A stretch of DNA of 60,859 bases from Methanobacteriota archaeon (GCA_013288705.1 JABDBI010000009.1:1-60859); one strand, 5' to 3'; counted from the first letter of the stretch, positions 43,327 through 54,300 are shown. Notes: generated by a model not told the origin, from the sequence alone. Made by a program: numbers and translations.

Positions 43327-44289
43327 ATGGAAACAACCCGCTGGCTAAAGCAGTTAGCCTCCGAGCTTGGCTTTGACGATTGCGGCATTGCCCGAGCAGA
43401 CCAGGGCACACCGACATCGGAGCACTTTTTAGGTGCTATGGGCGCAGGCTTCTTGGACCCCCTCGACTACATGCAGCGAACGGCCGATGTGCGTGCTGAT
43501 GTTCAGACACTGTTGCCCGGAGCAAAAAGCGTCGTCGTTTTCGTGAAGAACTATTATGCTGGCGATCATCATCAGCACGTCGCAGCATCGGAGCTTGTCG
43601 GAGCTGCAAAAGTATCACGCTATGCCTGGGGTGGTGACTACCACCATTGGTTCAAGAAGCGTCTACGCAAGGCGCGCCGAGCAATTCAGGAGCGATTCGG
43701 GGAACACATTCGGGTGCACATTTTTAACGACACTGGGCCGGTACTCGAGCGCGCATGGGCGGAGCGAGCAGGGCTTGGCTTCATTGGCAAGAGCGGCATG
43801 TTCATCCATCGAAAGTTTGGCACCTGGACCTTTCTTGGCGGATTTGTCTCCGACTTGGAGCTCGCCCCCGACAAACCTTCTGCGCAGCAGTATTGTGGTT
43901 CCTGTACGGCCTGTATGGATGCGTGCCCGACAAACGCCATCGTTGAGCCACGACGTATTGATGCGCGCCGATGTTTGACCACCTGGACGGTCGAGCGGCC
44001 CCTTCATCAAAGAGCGGATGATCCTGAGTTGCGTGGGCACGGATGGGCGCTGGGGTGCGACGTTTGCCAGGAAGTATGCCCGTGGAACAAGTTTCAAGCC
44101 TTGACGCTGGAAACAAGATTTCTACCGTTTCCCAGTCGGGTAGCTTTGAAAAGTGGCGATATAAAAGGCGATCTTGCAGGTACGCCCATGGCGCGCCCCA
44201 AAAAAGAGGGCATGGCTCGGAATGTGAGGCGAGCTCTAGCCTTGACTGAGCTTGGACAAGTTGCCGATCAGGCGTCTGAAACGCCCTAG
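43327..44289 (+). CDS. queG: Epoxyqueuosine reductase
   Basis: 320 residues. Two [4Fe-4S] ferredoxin-like clusters: CGSCTACMDACPTNAI and CDVCQEVCPWNKF, with the intervening Cys of DARRC. The N-terminal cobalamin-binding part and the W-rich ARRAIQERF region agree with QueG. It is the short form lacking a long C-terminal HEAT domain. It reduces epoxyqueuosine to queuosine in tRNA. Starts immediately after rnc. Its last 54 bases overlap the convergent kinase gene. Confidence 0.92.
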   Translation: METTRWLKQLASELGFDDCGIARADQGTPTSEHFLGAMGAGFLDPLDYMQRTADVRADVQTLLPGAKSVVVFVKNYYAGDHHQHVAASELVGAAKVSRYAWGGDYHHWFKKRLRKARRAIQERFGEHIRVHIFNDTGPVLERAWAERAGLGFIGKSGMFIHRKFGTWTFLGGFVSDLELAPDKPSAQQYCGSCTACMDACPTNAIVEPRRIDARRCLTTWTVERPLHQRADDPELRGHGWALGCDVCQEVCPWNKFQALTLETRFLPFPSRVALKSGDIKGDLAGTPMARPKKEGMARNVRRALALTELGQVADQASETP

Positions 44290-45237
44290 CTTTTTGCTCT
44301 GTCCTTTGCTGGGACTATGATCGACCGCTTCGTCGCCAAAATAGTCGCCCCAGAAGAGCGGCTTCTCGATTGAGTGAAGCGTTGCGAGTACTTCCGCACA
44401 CTGCAAGCCAAAGTCGCGTGCTGATTGAAAGCGATCCTTGGGAGAGGACATCAGGGCGCGCTGCAAAAGCGTCTTGATCGGGGAATGCAGGTTTCCGGGC
44501 AGAGACAGGACGATCGGGTATCGCCCCGATCGAATCGCCTGGATCACATCTTCATCTTTCGCCTGACCAAATAGCTTTTTGCCCGTAATGGTCTCATATA
44601 GGCAAACACCAATAGAAAATAAATCAGCCCGCGGATCAATTAGACCACCCTCCAGCTGCTCAGGGGCCATGTAGCGGAATTTGCCCTTGGTAAAGCCAGT
44701 TTTGGTAAATGTCTGCTGGAGATCACTTTTGGCAACACCAAAATCGCATAATTTAGCTGCTCCAGTCGTAGAGATCAAAATATTGCCTGGTGAAATATCA
44801 CGATGAATAACGGCAAGATGATGGGCAAAGTGAAGCGCGTCCAGAACGTTGCATATGATTGGCAAGGCCAGGCCAGCTCGAACGCTTTGTTCGAGGGGTT
44901 TCATGCCTGTAATCAGCTGATGTAGATCCCATCCAGGCACATATTCAAGCACCATGTAGTAAGCATTTTTGTCTTCCTTCAGATCAAAAAGCTGCACAAT
45001 GTGGGGATGGTGGAGTTGCCCATGCACGCGGGCTTCATCTAAAAACATTGCGCCAACTTCGTCGTCATTGAGCAGTGCCTTAGTCACCCTTTTTATCACG
45101 ACAGTTTTGACAAACTCGCCTGGACCCTGCTTTTCTGCGAGGTACAGATCAGCCATACCACCTCGGGCCAAGGGCCGGATTAGCTTGTATTCGCCAATCA
45201 ATTCCATCCAAGAAAGCCTAAAAGTATAATCATCCAT
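44236..45237 (-). CDS. Serine/threonine protein kinase (Hanks type)
   Basis: 333 residues, single kinase domain with no transmembrane helix. Gly loop [10 protein letters not shown] at 23-32, Lys49 in [13 protein letters not shown] at 145-152 with catalytic D147, and DFG at 165-167 are intact. The C-terminal tail ([14 protein letters not shown]) is basic and has no sensor domain. The ATG giving MDDYTF is chosen over an in-frame TTG two codons upstream. It is divergent from rpsL with start codons about 63 bases apart, so it shares the promoter region of the str operon. Such cytosolic kinases are frequent in Myxococcota. Confidence 0.93.
   Translation of the reverse strand: MDDYTFRLSWMELIGEYKLIRPLARGGMADLYLAEKQGPGEFVKTVVIKRVTKALLNDDEVGAMFLDEARVHGQLHHPHIVQLFDLKEDKNAYYMVLEYVPGWDLHQLITGMKPLEQSVRAGLALPIICNVLDALHFAHHLAVIHRDISPGNILISTTGAAKLCDFGVAKSDLQQTFTKTGFTKGKFRYMAPEQLEGGLIDPRADLFSIGVCLYETITGKKLFGQAKDEDVIQAIRSGRYPIVLSLPGNLHSPIKTLLQRALMSSPKDRFQSARDFGLQCAEVLATLHSIEKPLFWGDYFGDEAVDHSPSKGQSKKLGRFRRLIGNLSKLSQG
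45225..45230 (+). promoter_or_regulatory. Candidate -10 box for the str operon
   Basis: A perfect TATAAT reading toward rpsL, about 70 bases before its ATG and inside the first codons of the divergent kinase gene. A TTCCAT 17 bases upstream is a poor -35. A TTGACA (45237-45242) also occurs just downstream but without a good -10. Weak overall. Confidence 0.35.
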
Positions 45238-45299
45238 TGACAAGAGCCGAGGTTTTAGTCACAAAGGGTCTTCCAAATGGTTGGGAAGGAAGTCAAGGA

Positions 45300-45671
45300 A
45301 TGCCAACGATCAGTCAGCTCGTTCGTAAAGGACGAAAGCAAGTTCGTGAGCGAAGCGATGCTCCGCATCTAGAAGAATGCCCGCAAAAGCGTGGGGTTTG
45401 CACCCGTGTGTACACCACAACGCCCAAAAAGCCGAACTCTGCTTTGCGTAAAGTAGCCCGTGTGCGCCTCACAAATGGCTTGGAAGTAACTACTTACATC
45501 CCTGGCGAAGGGCATAACCTGCAAGAACACTCCGTGGTTCTGATCCGTGGCGGTCGTGTAAAAGATCTGCCTGGTGTGCGTTATCACGTTGTACGTGGCG
45601 CCCTCGACTCCGTGGGTGTGAGTGATCGGAAGCGTAGCCGTTCCAAGTATGGAACCAAACGACCCAAATAA
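45300..45671 (+). CDS. rpsL: 30S ribosomal protein S12 (uS12)
   Basis: 123 residues from [13 protein letters not shown]. The [15 protein letters not shown] and [13 protein letters not shown] segments are normal, including the lysines where streptomycin-resistance changes occur, so wild-type. Earlier in-frame starts would add 21 residues with no S12 similarity. GGAAGGAAG provides the ribosome site. First gene of the ribosomal superoperon here. Confidence 0.97.
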   Translation: MPTISQLVRKGRKQVRERSDAPHLEECPQKRGVCTRVYTTTPKKPNSALRKVARVRLTNGLEVTTYIPGEGHNLQEHSVVLIRGGRVKDLPGVRYHVVRGALDSVGVSDRKRSRSKYGTKRPK

Positions 45672-45699
45672 AATTTGAGAGATTGAGGAAGAGTGAAGT

Positions 45700-46170
45700 A
45701 TGCCAAGACGTCGTGATGTACCAAAACGTGCCATTGACCCAGATCCAAAGTTCAATGATCGTTTGGTAAGCAAATTCATGAATGTGGTGATGAGCGGTGG
45801 CAAGAAAGCGATTGCTGAGCGCATCGTCTATGGTGCTTTTGATTTGGTGGAAGAGCGTCTAAAAGAAGACCCCATCAAGATCTTCAAAAAGGCCTTGGAA
45901 AACGTCAAGCCCGCGGTTGAGGTGAAGTCCCGCCGGGTGGGTGGTGCCAATTATCAGGTTCCAATTGAAGTGCGCTCAGAGCGCAAGATCGCATTGGCTT
46001 TCCGATGGTTGAGGGATTTTGCGAGAGAGCGCGGTGAGCGCACCATGCGTGATTGCTTGGCAGCAGAAATTATTGAAGCTTCGCAGGGCAGAGGCGGAGC
46101 AGTGAAAAAACGGGATGATACCCATCGAATGGCAGAAGCGAACAAGGCTTTTGCGCATTATCGCTGGTAG
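45700..46170 (+). CDS. rpsG: 30S ribosomal protein S7 (uS7)
   Basis: 156 residues, standard. [10 protein letters not shown] start, [19 protein letters not shown] and the C-terminal [21 protein letters not shown] are typical. Organises the head of the 30S subunit. Lies 28 bases after rpsL and eight bases before fusA, the classic str order. Confidence 0.97.
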   Translation: MPRRRDVPKRAIDPDPKFNDRLVSKFMNVVMSGGKKAIAERIVYGAFDLVEERLKEDPIKIFKKALENVKPAVEVKSRRVGGANYQVPIEVRSERKIALAFRWLRDFARERGERTMRDCLAAEIIEASQGRGGAVKKRDDTHRMAEANKAFAHYRW

Positions 46171-46178
46171 GTTGAAAA

Positions 46179-48272
46179 ATGGCACGAGATATCCCACTAC
46201 AGCGTATTCGTAACATTGGTATCGTCGCTCACATTGATGCGGGCAAAACGACAACCACTGAGCGTATTTTGTATTACACCGGCATGAGCCATAAAATTGG
46301 TGAAGTGCATGATGGCGCTACGACCACCGATTACATGGTGCAAGAGCGCGAGCGTGGAATTACCATTACCTCGGCCGCTGTGACCTGCCATTGGCATAGA
46401 CGCGAAGATGAGAAGTCTCCACCATTCCGTATTAATATCATTGATACACCGGGTCACGTGGATTTTACCATTGAAGTAGAGCGCTCAATGCGCGTTCTCG
46501 ATGGCGCAGTCACTGTGTTTGACGGCGTTGCAGGTGTGGAGCCGCAGTCAGAAACAGTGTGGCGTCAAGCAGATCGTTATGGCGTTCCACGCATGTGTTT
46601 CGTGAATAAGATGGATCGTATGGGCGCCAACTTTTTCCGTTGCGTCGACATGATCCGCGATCGTTTGAAGGCCCGCCCTTGTGTGATCTCACTGCCAATT
46701 GGAGTGGAGTCTTCATTCGCTGGAATTATCGATCTGATTCGCATGAAGGCTTTGATTTGGCACGATGAAGAGCTCGGTGCCAAGTACGATATCGTAGAGA
46801 TTCCGCAAGACTTGCAGGCTCAGGCAAGCGAATATAGAGAGAAGTTGCTTGAAGATTGCGCAGATTGCGACGATAGCTTCGCTGAGAAATATCTGGAAGG
46901 CCGAGAAATCACTGAAACAGACATGATTGCAGCGCTGCGTATTGGTACGATTTCTGGAAAAGTGATTCCGACGTTTTGCGGCTCAGCCTTTAAGAACAAG
47001 GGCGTGCAGTTCATGCTTGATGCGGTGGTTGATTTCTTGCCATCACCGCTGGATATTCCAGCCATCGCAGGAAAATTGCCCAACGGACAGCCGGCTGAGC
47101 GTCATGCTTCGGATGAAGAGCCCTTTGCTGCTCTTGCTTTTAAGATCATCAACGACAAATATGGTCAGCTGACGTTTTTGCGCGTGTATTCTGGCGTTTT
47201 GCATAAGGGCCAGACCGTGGTGAATATGCGAAACGGCAAGAAAATGCGCATTGGCCGTATTGTGCGCATGTTTGCCGACAAGCGAGATGATATCGAAGAA
47301 GTTGGCGCTGGTGGAATTGCTGCCGCCATCGGTATCGATGCGACCACGGGTGATACGCTTTGCGACCCCGACAAAGAAATTATTCTAGAATCGATGGATA
47401 TTCCACCCGCAGTGGTGAAGTTGGCGATTGAGCCAAAAACTAAGGGTGACCAGGAAAAGATGGGCGTTGCCTTGAACCGGCTTGGCGGAGAAGATCCTTC
47501 TTTGCGCGTGAGCGTCGATGAGGAAACTGGTCAGACCACAATCGCTGGCATGGGTGAGCTGCATCTTGAGATTATAGTAGACCGCTTGAAGCGCGAGTTT
47601 TCAGTAGAAGCCAATGTTGGTAAGCCTCAGGTCGCCTACCGCGAAACAGTGACCCGTCTTGTTGATCAAGAAGGTAAATATGTCCGCCAGAGCGGTGGCC
47701 GCGGTCAATATGGGCATGTTTGGATTAAAGTGGAACCAAATGAGGCCGGCAAGGGATTTGAGTTTATCAATGACGTGGTCGGTGGGTCGATTCCTAAGGA
47801 ATATGTCCCCGCTGTGAAGAAGGGCATTGAAGAAGCACTTGATGGTGGTATTCAGGCCGGATTCCCTGTGGTGGATGTCAAGATAACGTTGTATGACGGC
47901 AGCTACCATGATGTTGACTCCAGCGAAATGGCCTTTAAGATAGCCGGTTCCATGGCCTTTAAGGAAGGTGCTCGCAAGGCAAGCCCGATTATCCTTGAGC
48001 CCATCATGAAGACCGAGGTTATTACGCCAGAAGATTGGATGGGCGATGTGATTGGCGATTTGAATAGCCGTCGTGGTCGTATCACTGCGATGCATGAGCG
48101 TAGCGGACTCAAGGTTCTGGACGCAAACGTGCCGCTCGCAGAGATGTTTGGTTATGCCAACGATCTACGTTCGCGTACGCAGGGAAGAGCGACCTACACG
48201 ATGGAGTTCAGCCATTATGAGCCGGTTCCGGCACAGTTGGCCCAAGAAATTGTAGCCAAGGCGAGCGCATAA
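46179..48272 (+). CDS. fusA: Elongation factor G
   Basis: 697 residues. GTPase motifs [13 protein letters not shown] (P-loop), DTPGHVDF and NKMDRMGA are present, then the five-domain EF-G layout ending in a domain IV/V pattern ([25 protein letters not shown]). Drives translocation and, with RRF, ribosome recycling. Shorter by a few residues than E. coli (704), otherwise ordinary. Confidence 0.97.
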   Translation: MARDIPLQRIRNIGIVAHIDAGKTTTTERILYYTGMSHKIGEVHDGATTTDYMVQERERGITITSAAVTCHWHRREDEKSPPFRINIIDTPGHVDFTIEVERSMRVLDGAVTVFDGVAGVEPQSETVWRQADRYGVPRMCFVNKMDRMGANFFRCVDMIRDRLKARPCVISLPIGVESSFAGIIDLIRMKALIWHDEELGAKYDIVEIPQDLQAQASEYREKLLEDCADCDDSFAEKYLEGREITETDMIAALRIGTISGKVIPTFCGSAFKNKGVQFMLDAVVDFLPSPLDIPAIAGKLPNGQPAERHASDEEPFAALAFKIINDKYGQLTFLRVYSGVLHKGQTVVNMRNGKKMRIGRIVRMFADKRDDIEEVGAGGIAAAIGIDATTGDTLCDPDKEIILESMDIPPAVVKLAIEPKTKGDQEKMGVALNRLGGEDPSLRVSVDEETGQTTIAGMGELHLEIIVDRLKREFSVEANVGKPQVAYRETVTRLVDQEGKYVRQSGGRGQYGHVWIKVEPNEAGKGFEFINDVVGGSIPKEYVPAVKKGIEEALDGGIQAGFPVVDVKITLYDGSYHDVDSSEMAFKIAGSMAFKEGARKASPIILEPIMKTEVITPEDWMGDVIGDLNSRRGRITAMHERSGLKVLDANVPLAEMFGYANDLRSRTQGRATYTMEFSHYEPVPAQLAQEIVAKASA

Positions 48273-48308
48273 CTTTTTACTTTGATTGCATTTAGGGAGA
48301 ATTAAAAA

Positions 48309-49499
48309 ATGTCCAAGGAAAAATTCACAAGAGACAAACCCCACGTAAACGTGGGCACCATTGGCCACGTCGATCACGGCAAGACCACGTTGTCAGCCGC
48401 GATCACCAAAGTTTTGGCAGAGAAAGGCCAAGCGACAGCGATGTCCTACGACCAAATCGACAAGACCCCAGAAGAGCGCGAGCGTGGTATTACCATCTCG
48501 ACCGCCCACTTGGAGTACTCAACCGCCAACCGTCACTACGCCCACGTGGACTGCCCAGGCCATGCTGACTATGTAAAAAACATGATCACCGGTGCCGCTC
48601 AGATGGACGGCGCGATCTTGGTAGTGAGCGCAGCTGACGGCCCCATGCCCCAGACCCGAGAGCACATCTTGCTTGCGCGTCAGGTAGGCGTGCCTTACAT
48701 CGTGGTCTACATGAACAAAGTAGACATGGTGGATGATGCAGAGCTTTTGGATCTCGTTGAGCTAGAAGTGCGTGAATTGCTAAGCCTCTACAAGTTCCCC
48801 GGCGATGACGTTCCTGTGATTCGCGGATCGGCATTGAAAGCCTTGGAAGGCGAGAAGAGCGCGATTGGCGTAGACAGTATCTTTAAGCTTATGGAAGCGA
48901 TCGATACCTACATTCCCACCCCAGTTCGTAACACTGACATGCCGTTCCTGATGCCAATCGAAGACGTGTTTTCGATCTCCGGCCGTGGAACCGTGGTGAC
49001 CGGACGTATTGAGCGCGGGGTCGTCAAGGTTGGTGAAGAAATCGAGATTGTTGGCTACAAGCCCACAACCAAGACGACTGTGACCGGCATTGAAATGTTT
49101 AGAAAGCTTCTAGACGAAGGCCGAGCTGGAGACAACGTGGGTTGCCTCTTGCGCGGAACCAAGCGTGAGGAAGTGGAGCGTGGTCAGGTATTGGCTAAGC
49201 CAGGAACCATCACACCACACAAGAAGTTTAAAGCAGAAGTGTACGTATTAACAAAAGAAGAGGGTGGTCGTCATACGCCATTCTTTACCAAGTATCGTCC
49301 ACAGTTTTATTTCCGCACCACCGACGTGACTGGTACCTGTACGTTGCCAGACGGCGTTGAAATGGTGATGCCCGGTGACAATGTGACCATGACGGTGGAG
49401 CTGATTACACCGATCGCGATGGACAAGCAGTTGCGCTTTGCTATCCGCGAAGGTGGACACACAGTTGGTGCTGGCGTTGTAACGGAAATCGTTGAGTAA
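48309..49499 (+). CDS. tuf: Elongation factor Tu
   Basis: 396 residues. P-loop GHVDHGKTT, effector-loop-region [23 protein letters not shown] and NKVDMVDD are intact. Delivers aminoacyl-tRNA. Only one copy is in this window; a GAGAAT-preceded ATG after a 36-base gap follows fusA. The codon choice is visibly biased to C-ending codons compared with flanking genes, as expected for very high expression. Confidence 0.97.
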   Translation: MSKEKFTRDKPHVNVGTIGHVDHGKTTLSAAITKVLAEKGQATAMSYDQIDKTPEERERGITISTAHLEYSTANRHYAHVDCPGHADYVKNMITGAAQMDGAILVVSAADGPMPQTREHILLARQVGVPYIVVYMNKVDMVDDAELLDLVELEVRELLSLYKFPGDDVPVIRGSALKALEGEKSAIGVDSIFKLMEAIDTYIPTPVRNTDMPFLMPIEDVFSISGRGTVVTGRIERGVVKVGEEIEIVGYKPTTKTTVTGIEMFRKLLDEGRAGDNVGCLLRGTKREEVERGQVLAKPGTITPHKKFKAEVYVLTKEEGGRHTPFFTKYRPQFYFRTTDVTGTCTLPDGVEMVMPGDNVTMTVELITPIAMDKQLRFAIREGGHTVGAGVVTEIVE

Positions 49500-49520
49500 A
49501 AGGGCGAAGGGGTAGAAGAG

Positions 49521-49829
49521 ATGTCGGCCAATAAGATTCGAATTCGGCTTAAAGCCTATGACAGTGCCCTGCTTGATCAAGCGGCGGAAGAGATTGCTGC
49601 GACAGCGCGTCGCACAGGTGCGCGTATTGCAGGTCCGATTCCGCTTCCGACCAAGAAGACCGGGTACACAGTGCTTCGTAGCCCCTTCATTGATAAGAAA
49701 TCTCGAGAGCAGTTTGAGATTAGAACGCATAAGCGACTGCTTGACATTCTGGAGCCAACACAGCAAACGCTGGATGCGCTGATGAAGCTCGATCTGTCGG
49801 CCGGTGTAGACGTAGAGTTGCGGAGCTAA
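49521..49829 (+). CDS. rpsJ: 30S ribosomal protein S10 (uS10, NusE)
   Basis: 102 residues. [11 protein letters not shown] start and [26 protein letters not shown] are typical. Also serves in NusB/NusE antitermination. It follows tuf by 21 bases and is followed, 12 bases later, by rplD, where rplC would usually lie between them. Confidence 0.97.
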   Translation: MSANKIRIRLKAYDSALLDQAAEEIAATARRTGARIAGPIPLPTKKTGYTVLRSPFIDKKSREQFEIRTHKRLLDILEPTQQTLDALMKLDLSAGVDVELRS

Positions 49830-49841
49830 AGGGAACCTAAG

Positions 49842-50471
49842 ATGCCTACCGTAGATGTAATTAACTTAGACCAGAAAAAGGTCGGCTCGATTGAGCTGAA
49901 CGACGCCATTTTCGACGTGCCTCTTCGAAAGTACTTGTTGTCTGAAATCGTACATTGGCAGCGTTCGCGCAAGCGTTCGGGTACCCAATGCGCGAAGACC
50001 AAGGCTGAAGTACACGGCACTACGAAGAAGCCCTTCCCACAGAAGGGACGGGGTATGGCGCGACAAGGTTCATTGAAGAACCCGCATCAAACCGGTGGTG
50101 GTGTTGCGTTTGCACCAAAGCCTCGCGACTATAGTTACAGCATGCCCAAGTCGAAGCGACGGGTGGCATTGGCCGTGGCATTGAGCACGCGTCTAAAGGA
50201 AGATAGCTTGAAAGTGCTTGCAGACTTTCAGTTGTCTGAGGCAAAGACGCGAATTGCGCAAGCTGCTTTGAAAGGGCTTGGCGCCGAGAAAGCGCTTGTC
50301 GTGGATTGTGGTAATGGCACGCTGAAGCAGTGCATGCGCAATCTTCCAAACGCGAAGTATATTGAAGAGCCAGGGCTAAATGTGTACGACATTTTGCGTT
50401 ACCCAGTGCTGATGATGACGCAGGACGCCGTCAAAGCATTTGAGGCGCGCGTGTTGGCAGAGGGCGTGTGA
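49842..50471 (+). CDS. rplD: 50S ribosomal protein L4 (uL4)
   Basis: 209 residues. The KGRGMARQGSLKNPHQTGGGVAF loop and the C-terminal VYDILRYPVLMMTQDAVKAFE helix identify L4. In E. coli L4 also represses the S10 operon through its leader; no such leader precedes rpsJ here. Follows rpsJ directly (rplC is absent at this position). Confidence 0.96.
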   Translation: MPTVDVINLDQKKVGSIELNDAIFDVPLRKYLLSEIVHWQRSRKRSGTQCAKTKAEVHGTTKKPFPQKGRGMARQGSLKNPHQTGGGVAFAPKPRDYSYSMPKSKRRVALAVALSTRLKEDSLKVLADFQLSEAKTRIAQAALKGLGAEKALVVDCGNGTLKQCMRNLPNAKYIEEPGLNVYDILRYPVLMMTQDAVKAFEARVLAEGV

Positions 50472-50472
50472 A

Positions 50473-50790
50473 ATGAAGTCGCAATATGATGTATTGAAAG
50501 GTCCGATTCTGACTGAAAAGGCTGTCACGCTTAAAGATAACCGTCAGATTTGTCTGGAAGTTGCCCGTTGGGCAAATAAGAAGCAGGTTCGAGAGGCTGC
50601 TCAGAAGTTGTTTAAAGTGAACGTTGATAGCGTTCGTACGATGATTTGCCGCGGCAAAGTGAAGCGTGTGAAGAAAAACGCGGGCAAACAGCAAAATTGG
50701 AAGAAGGCGATTGTCACTTTGGCGGAAGGGTCTGACCTCGATGTATTTGGCGTCGTGGCAAACGTACCCGCATCGAAGGAACAGGAATAA
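50473..50790 (+). CDS. rplW: 50S ribosomal protein L23 (uL23)
   Basis: 105 residues from MKSQYDVLKGPILTEKA, the usual start; an earlier in-frame start lies inside rplD. LEVARWANKKQVREAAQKLF and VDSVRTM are standard. Forms part of the exit-tunnel docking site for trigger factor and SRP. One base separates it from the rplD stop. Confidence 0.95.
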   Translation: MKSQYDVLKGPILTEKAVTLKDNRQICLEVARWANKKQVREAAQKLFKVNVDSVRTMICRGKVKRVKKNAGKQQNWKKAIVTLAEGSDLDVFGVVANVPASKEQE

Positions 50791-50807
50791 AATTTTAGGC
50801 CGATAAG

Positions 50808-50825
50808 CGCACCCGTGAGGGTGCG
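50808..50825 (+). promoter_or_regulatory. Hairpin with GNRA-type loop in rplW-rplB gap
   Basis: CGCACCC, loop GTGA, GGGTGCG: a perfect 7-bp stem with a GNRA tetraloop in the widest gap (57 bases) of the S10 part of the operon. No T-run follows, so not an intrinsic terminator. It could be an mRNA-processing or protein-binding site. Confidence 0.45.
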
Positions 50826-50847
50826 TGCTATGGCAGGCAGGTGATAA

Positions 50848-51669
50848 GTGGGTATCAAGAGCTATAAGCCGACGAGTGCGGCCAGACGTCTGACAACAGG
50901 TCCGGATTTTGCTGAAATTACCAAGAGCAAGCCAGAGAAGGCACTTGTTCGCGGCAGAAAATCGATTTCGGCACGTGGAAATACCGGGCGCATTACTGTT
51001 CGCTTTAGAGGCGGCGGTCACAAGAGAAAGCTTCGCGATGTCGATTTTCTCAGAGAAAAACATGGCGTGCCAGCGCAAGTAGCTGCTATTGAGTATGATC
51101 CTAACCGCAGTGCACGTCTTGCCTTGCTGTTTTATGCCGATGGCGTGAAACGTTACATCTTGGCACCTATTGGTCTTTCAGTTGGTGACACTGTAGAAGC
51201 TGGCGTAAGCGCGGACATCAAGCCAGGTAACCATCTTCCCCTTCGGTCGATTCCGATTGGTACAGAAATTCACAACATCGAGTTGAAAGTCAAGAAGGGT
51301 GGTCAGCTTGTACGTTCTGCCGGCGGCGCGGCGCAGCTCATGGCGCGTGATGGTGATTATGCCAATATTCGATTGCCTTCCGGTGAATCAAGGCTCGTTC
51401 ACGTAGATTGCTGTGCGACGATTGGCCAGGTCGGGAATCCAGAACACGAATTGATTCGCATTGGTAAAGCTGGGCGGAGCCGCTGGCTTGGTCGCATGCC
51501 GCACAACCGCGGTGTCTCGATGAATCCAGTTGACCACCCACACGGTGGTGGCGAGGGCAGGACCTCGGGCGGACGTCATCCATGTACACCTTGGGGCAAG
51601 CCGACCAAGGGTCATCGTACACGAAATAACAAGCGCACCGATAAAATGATCGTGAAGCGCAGGAAGTAA
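50848..51669 (+). CDS. rplB: 50S ribosomal protein L2 (uL2)
   Basis: 273 residues, GTG start. [13 protein letters not shown] start, the RNA-binding [14 protein letters not shown], and the peptidyl-transferase-region [15 protein letters not shown] with its conserved His are normal. AGGTGATAA provides the ribosome site. Confidence 0.97.
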   Translation: MGIKSYKPTSAARRLTTGPDFAEITKSKPEKALVRGRKSISARGNTGRITVRFRGGGHKRKLRDVDFLREKHGVPAQVAAIEYDPNRSARLALLFYADGVKRYILAPIGLSVGDTVEAGVSADIKPGNHLPLRSIPIGTEIHNIELKVKKGGQLVRSAGGAAQLMARDGDYANIRLPSGESRLVHVDCCATIGQVGNPEHELIRIGKAGRSRWLGRMPHNRGVSMNPVDHPHGGGEGRTSGGRHPCTPWGKPTKGHRTRNNKRTDKMIVKRRK

Positions 51670-51697
51670 AGATTTTAGGTTTGGATGGAGTATTAGA

Positions 51698-51967
51698 ATG
51701 CCACGTTCGTTAAAAAAAGGACCCTTTGTCGACGCGCACTTGTGGAATAAAGTAGCCACAAGTGAGGCCAGCCGACAGGTCATCAAGACATGGTCCCGCA
51801 GGTCCACGGTGACACCAGAATTTGTGGGTCGAACTTTTGCTGTGCACAATGGCCGCAAGTTTATCCCGGTGTTTGTCACTGAGAATATGGTGGGTCACAA
51901 GCTCGGTGAGTTTGCGCCGACACGGCATTTCGTATCGCATCCGACCGATAAAAAGGTTAAGAAGTAG
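51698..51967 (+). CDS. rpsS: 30S ribosomal protein S19 (uS19)
   Basis: 89 residues: [17 protein letters not shown] start, [21 protein letters not shown] and the [13 protein letters not shown] segment. Located between rplB and rplV as usual. Confidence 0.97.
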   Translation: MPRSLKKGPFVDAHLWNKVATSEASRQVIKTWSRRSTVTPEFVGRTFAVHNGRKFIPVFVTENMVGHKLGEFAPTRHFVSHPTDKKVKK

Positions 51968-51976
51968 GGAGTTAAG

Positions 51977-52363
51977 ATGGCAACCAGGGAAAGAGAAAAA
52001 GCGCTAAAGCGAAAAGCGGAACGGCAGGATAATCCTGGTTTTGCGTCCTTGCGTGGATTGAAAATGAGTGCCCGCAAAGTGCGTGTATTGGCAGACATGA
52101 TTCGCGGCCAGGGGCTCGAAGAAGCGATGACCCGTCTGTTGGTCCAAGCCAAGGCATCGGCGCGCCCCCTTCGTCGTTTATTGCAATCTGCGGCAGCAAA
52201 TGCCGAAGAGCGTGGGCTCAATGTGGACCGACTGCGTGTCTCAGAGATTCTGGTACACAAGGGGCCAATTAGCCATAGATTTATGCCGCGCGCACAGGGG
52301 CGTGCGACGAAGATTCGTAAACAGTCTTCGCATGTGGATGTTCAGTTGAAAGAAGTGAAATAG
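51977..52363 (+). CDS. rplV: 50S ribosomal protein L22 (uL22)
   Basis: 128 residues, with an N-terminal extension of about 25 basic residues before the core ([14 protein letters not shown]). The tunnel-hairpin tip is [15 protein letters not shown]. Starts nine bases after rpsS. Confidence 0.95.
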   Translation: MATREREKALKRKAERQDNPGFASLRGLKMSARKVRVLADMIRGQGLEEAMTRLLVQAKASARPLRRLLQSAAANAEERGLNVDRLRVSEILVHKGPISHRFMPRAQGRATKIRKQSSHVDVQLKEVK

Positions 52364-52397
52364 CGTTTGGACTATAGTTGAGGATGGTGAGAGCCCT

Positions 52398-53021
52398 ATG
52401 GGTCAGAAGGTAAATCCGATAGGTTTTCGTCTTGGCGTAAACAAGACCTGGGATTCAAAATGGTATCGCGAAGCCGGCTACGCGCAGTGGCTCAAAGAAG
52501 ACATTGCGATACGCAAATTCGTTACGACCAATTTTAAGGCGGCCGGTATTTCGCGTGTGAATATCGAGCGAGCTGCCAGTAATTGCAAAGTGGGCGTTTG
52601 GGCTGCACGGCCCGGGCTTCTCATCGGTAAGAAGGGCGTTGGCATAGAGCAGCTGAAGAATGATCTGCAAAAGAACTCTACCAGTGAGATCTTTTTGAAC
52701 ATTCACGAAGTGCGCAAGCCAGAAGCAGATGCCCAGTTGATCGCCGAGAATGTGGCGCAGCAGCTGGAACGTCGGGTCGCTTTTCGACGGGCGATGAAGA
52801 AAGTGATGTCGACAGCACAGAAGTTTGGCGTGAAGGGAATTCGAGTGGCCGTGTCTGGTCGCTTGGGCGGCGCGGAAATGTCTCGTCGTGAGTGGTACCG
52901 CGAGGGCCGTGTTCCGTTGCATACGTTGAGAGCAGACATTGATTATGGATTTGCACAGGCTATGACAACCTATGGAGTCATCGGTTGTAAAGTTTGGCTG
53001 TTTAAGGGAGAGGTGATGTAA
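52398..53021 (+). CDS. rpsC: 30S ribosomal protein S3 (uS3)
   Basis: 207 residues. [21 protein letters not shown] start, KH-type [11 protein letters not shown] and [24 protein letters not shown]. The mRNA-entry region is intact. Slightly short at the C-terminus relative to E. coli (233), which varies within the family. Confidence 0.96.
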   Translation: MGQKVNPIGFRLGVNKTWDSKWYREAGYAQWLKEDIAIRKFVTTNFKAAGISRVNIERAASNCKVGVWAARPGLLIGKKGVGIEQLKNDLQKNSTSEIFLNIHEVRKPEADAQLIAENVAQQLERRVAFRRAMKKVMSTAQKFGVKGIRVAVSGRLGGAEMSRREWYREGRVPLHTLRADIDYGFAQAMTTYGVIGCKVWLFKGEVM

Positions 53022-53024
53022 GCC

Positions 53025-53441
53025 ATGTTGTCACCAGCGAAAGTTAAATACCGCAAGCAGCAAAAAGGGCGCATGCGAGGAAACGCAAAGGGTGGAAGCG
53101 CGCTTTCATTCGGCACCATGGGTTTGCTATCTGTTGGAAAGGGATGGCTCACAGCCCGCCAAATCGAAGCGGCTCGTATTGCATTGACGCGCCATGTGAA
53201 GCGTGGTGGTCGCATCTGGATTCGTGTGTTTCCAGATAAGCCAGTTACCAAGAAGCCTGCCGAAGTCCGAATGGGTAAGGGAAAGGGCGCTGTGGAAGGT
53301 TGGGTAGCGGTTGTGCGACCTGGCAGAGTGCTATATGAGATTGACGGTGTGGCAGAAGATGTTGCGACACGCGCAATGGAGTTGGCTGCGTCTAAATTGC
53401 CTTTTGCGACCCGTGTTATTTCGAGCAGCGAGGAACTCTAA
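53025..53441 (+). CDS. rplP: 50S ribosomal protein L16 (uL16)
   Basis: 138 residues: [19 protein letters not shown] start, [35 protein letters not shown] core. Its stop overlaps the rpmC start (TAATG). Usual order rpsC-rplP-rpmC. Confidence 0.97.
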   Translation: MLSPAKVKYRKQQKGRMRGNAKGGSALSFGTMGLLSVGKGWLTARQIEAARIALTRHVKRGGRIWIRVFPDKPVTKKPAEVRMGKGKGAVEGWVAVVRPGRVLYEIDGVAEDVATRAMELAASKLPFATRVISSSEEL

Positions 53442-53626
53442 TGGAAGATTTATCAAAATTAACGGCGGGCGAGCTGGGCGAGCGAGAGAGCCAAATTCGT
53501 CGCGAAATTATGGAACTACGTTTTGAGCACGCCACAGGGAAAATGCTCGATACGGCGAAGATGGGCAGAACGCGAAAGAATCTGGCCCGTGTATTGACCA
53601 GAGTCAATGCGCAGAAGAGGAGCTAA
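53441..53626 (+). CDS. rpmC: 50S ribosomal protein L29 (uL29)
   Basis: 61 residues: helical hairpin with LSKLTAGELGERESQIRRE and the end NLARVLTRVNAQKRS. Small basic exit-tunnel protein. Four bases before rpsQ. Confidence 0.95.
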   Translation: MEDLSKLTAGELGERESQIRREIMELRFEHATGKMLDTAKMGRTRKNLARVLTRVNAQKRS

Positions 53627-53629
53627 GGG

Positions 53630-53905
53630 ATGACTCAGACAGATACAAACGGGCGTGGAATTCGCCGCACCTTGCAGGGTGTTGTAACCAGCAGCGCGCG
53701 TGATAAGACCATTGCCATTTCAGTCACCAGAACAGTGCGTCACCCGAAGTACCACAAGTTTCTGAAGAAGCATGATCGCTATCATGCGCACGATGAGAAT
53801 AATACGTGCAACAACGGTGACGTTGTGGTGATTGAGGAAGCGCGCGCATATTCAAAGACGAAGCGGTGGCGCTTAAAGCAAATTGTTGAGAAGGCTGCAG
53901 AGTAG
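53630..53905 (+). CDS. rpsQ: 30S ribosomal protein S17 (uS17)
   Basis: 91 residues. OB-fold motifs [21 protein letters not shown] and [19 protein letters not shown]. Ends 26 bases before rplN. Confidence 0.96.
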   Translation: MTQTDTNGRGIRRTLQGVVTSSARDKTIAISVTRTVRHPKYHKFLKKHDRYHAHDENNTCNNGDVVVIEEARAYSKTKRWRLKQIVEKAAE

Positions 53906-53931
53906 AGCAGTCTCGTACGGGAGTTAGTGTT

Positions 53932-54300
53932 ATGATTCAGACTCAGTCTGTATTGGATGTCGCGGATAACAGTGGTGCACGCAAAGTGATGTGCATCAAG
54001 GTTCTCGGAGGTTCCCACCGCCGCTACGCATCTGTTGGCGACATCATCGTTTGTAGCGTGAAAGAAGCTGCACCGATGTCGAAAGTAAAGAAGGGCTCGG
54101 TTGTGCGTGCGGTTGTTGTACGTACCGCCAAAGAAATTGCACGCCTTGATGGTACCTATATTCGGTTTGACATTGGTGGAGCGGTTCTGGTGAATAAAGA
54201 TAACGAGCCAATCGGAACCCGTATTTTTGGACCAGTCGCGAGAGAGCTTCGCGCGAAAAATTTCATGAAAATTGTGTCGTTGGCACCGGAAGTATTGTAG
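53932..54300 (+). CDS. rplN: 50S ribosomal protein L14 (uL14)
   Basis: 122 residues: [28 protein letters not shown] start and [13 protein letters not shown] end. Highly conserved, contacts 16S helix 14. Confidence 0.97.
   Translation: MIQTQSVLDVADNSGARKVMCIKVLGGSHRRYASVGDIIVCSVKEAAPMSKVKKGSVVRAVVVRTAKEIARLDGTYIRFDIGGAVLVNKDNEPIGTRIFGPVARELRAKNFMKIVSLAPEVL

Noticed and set aside
49500..49520. S10-operon leader for L4-mediated attenuation
   Set aside because: Only 21 bases separate tuf and rpsJ, so no leader structure can exist here.
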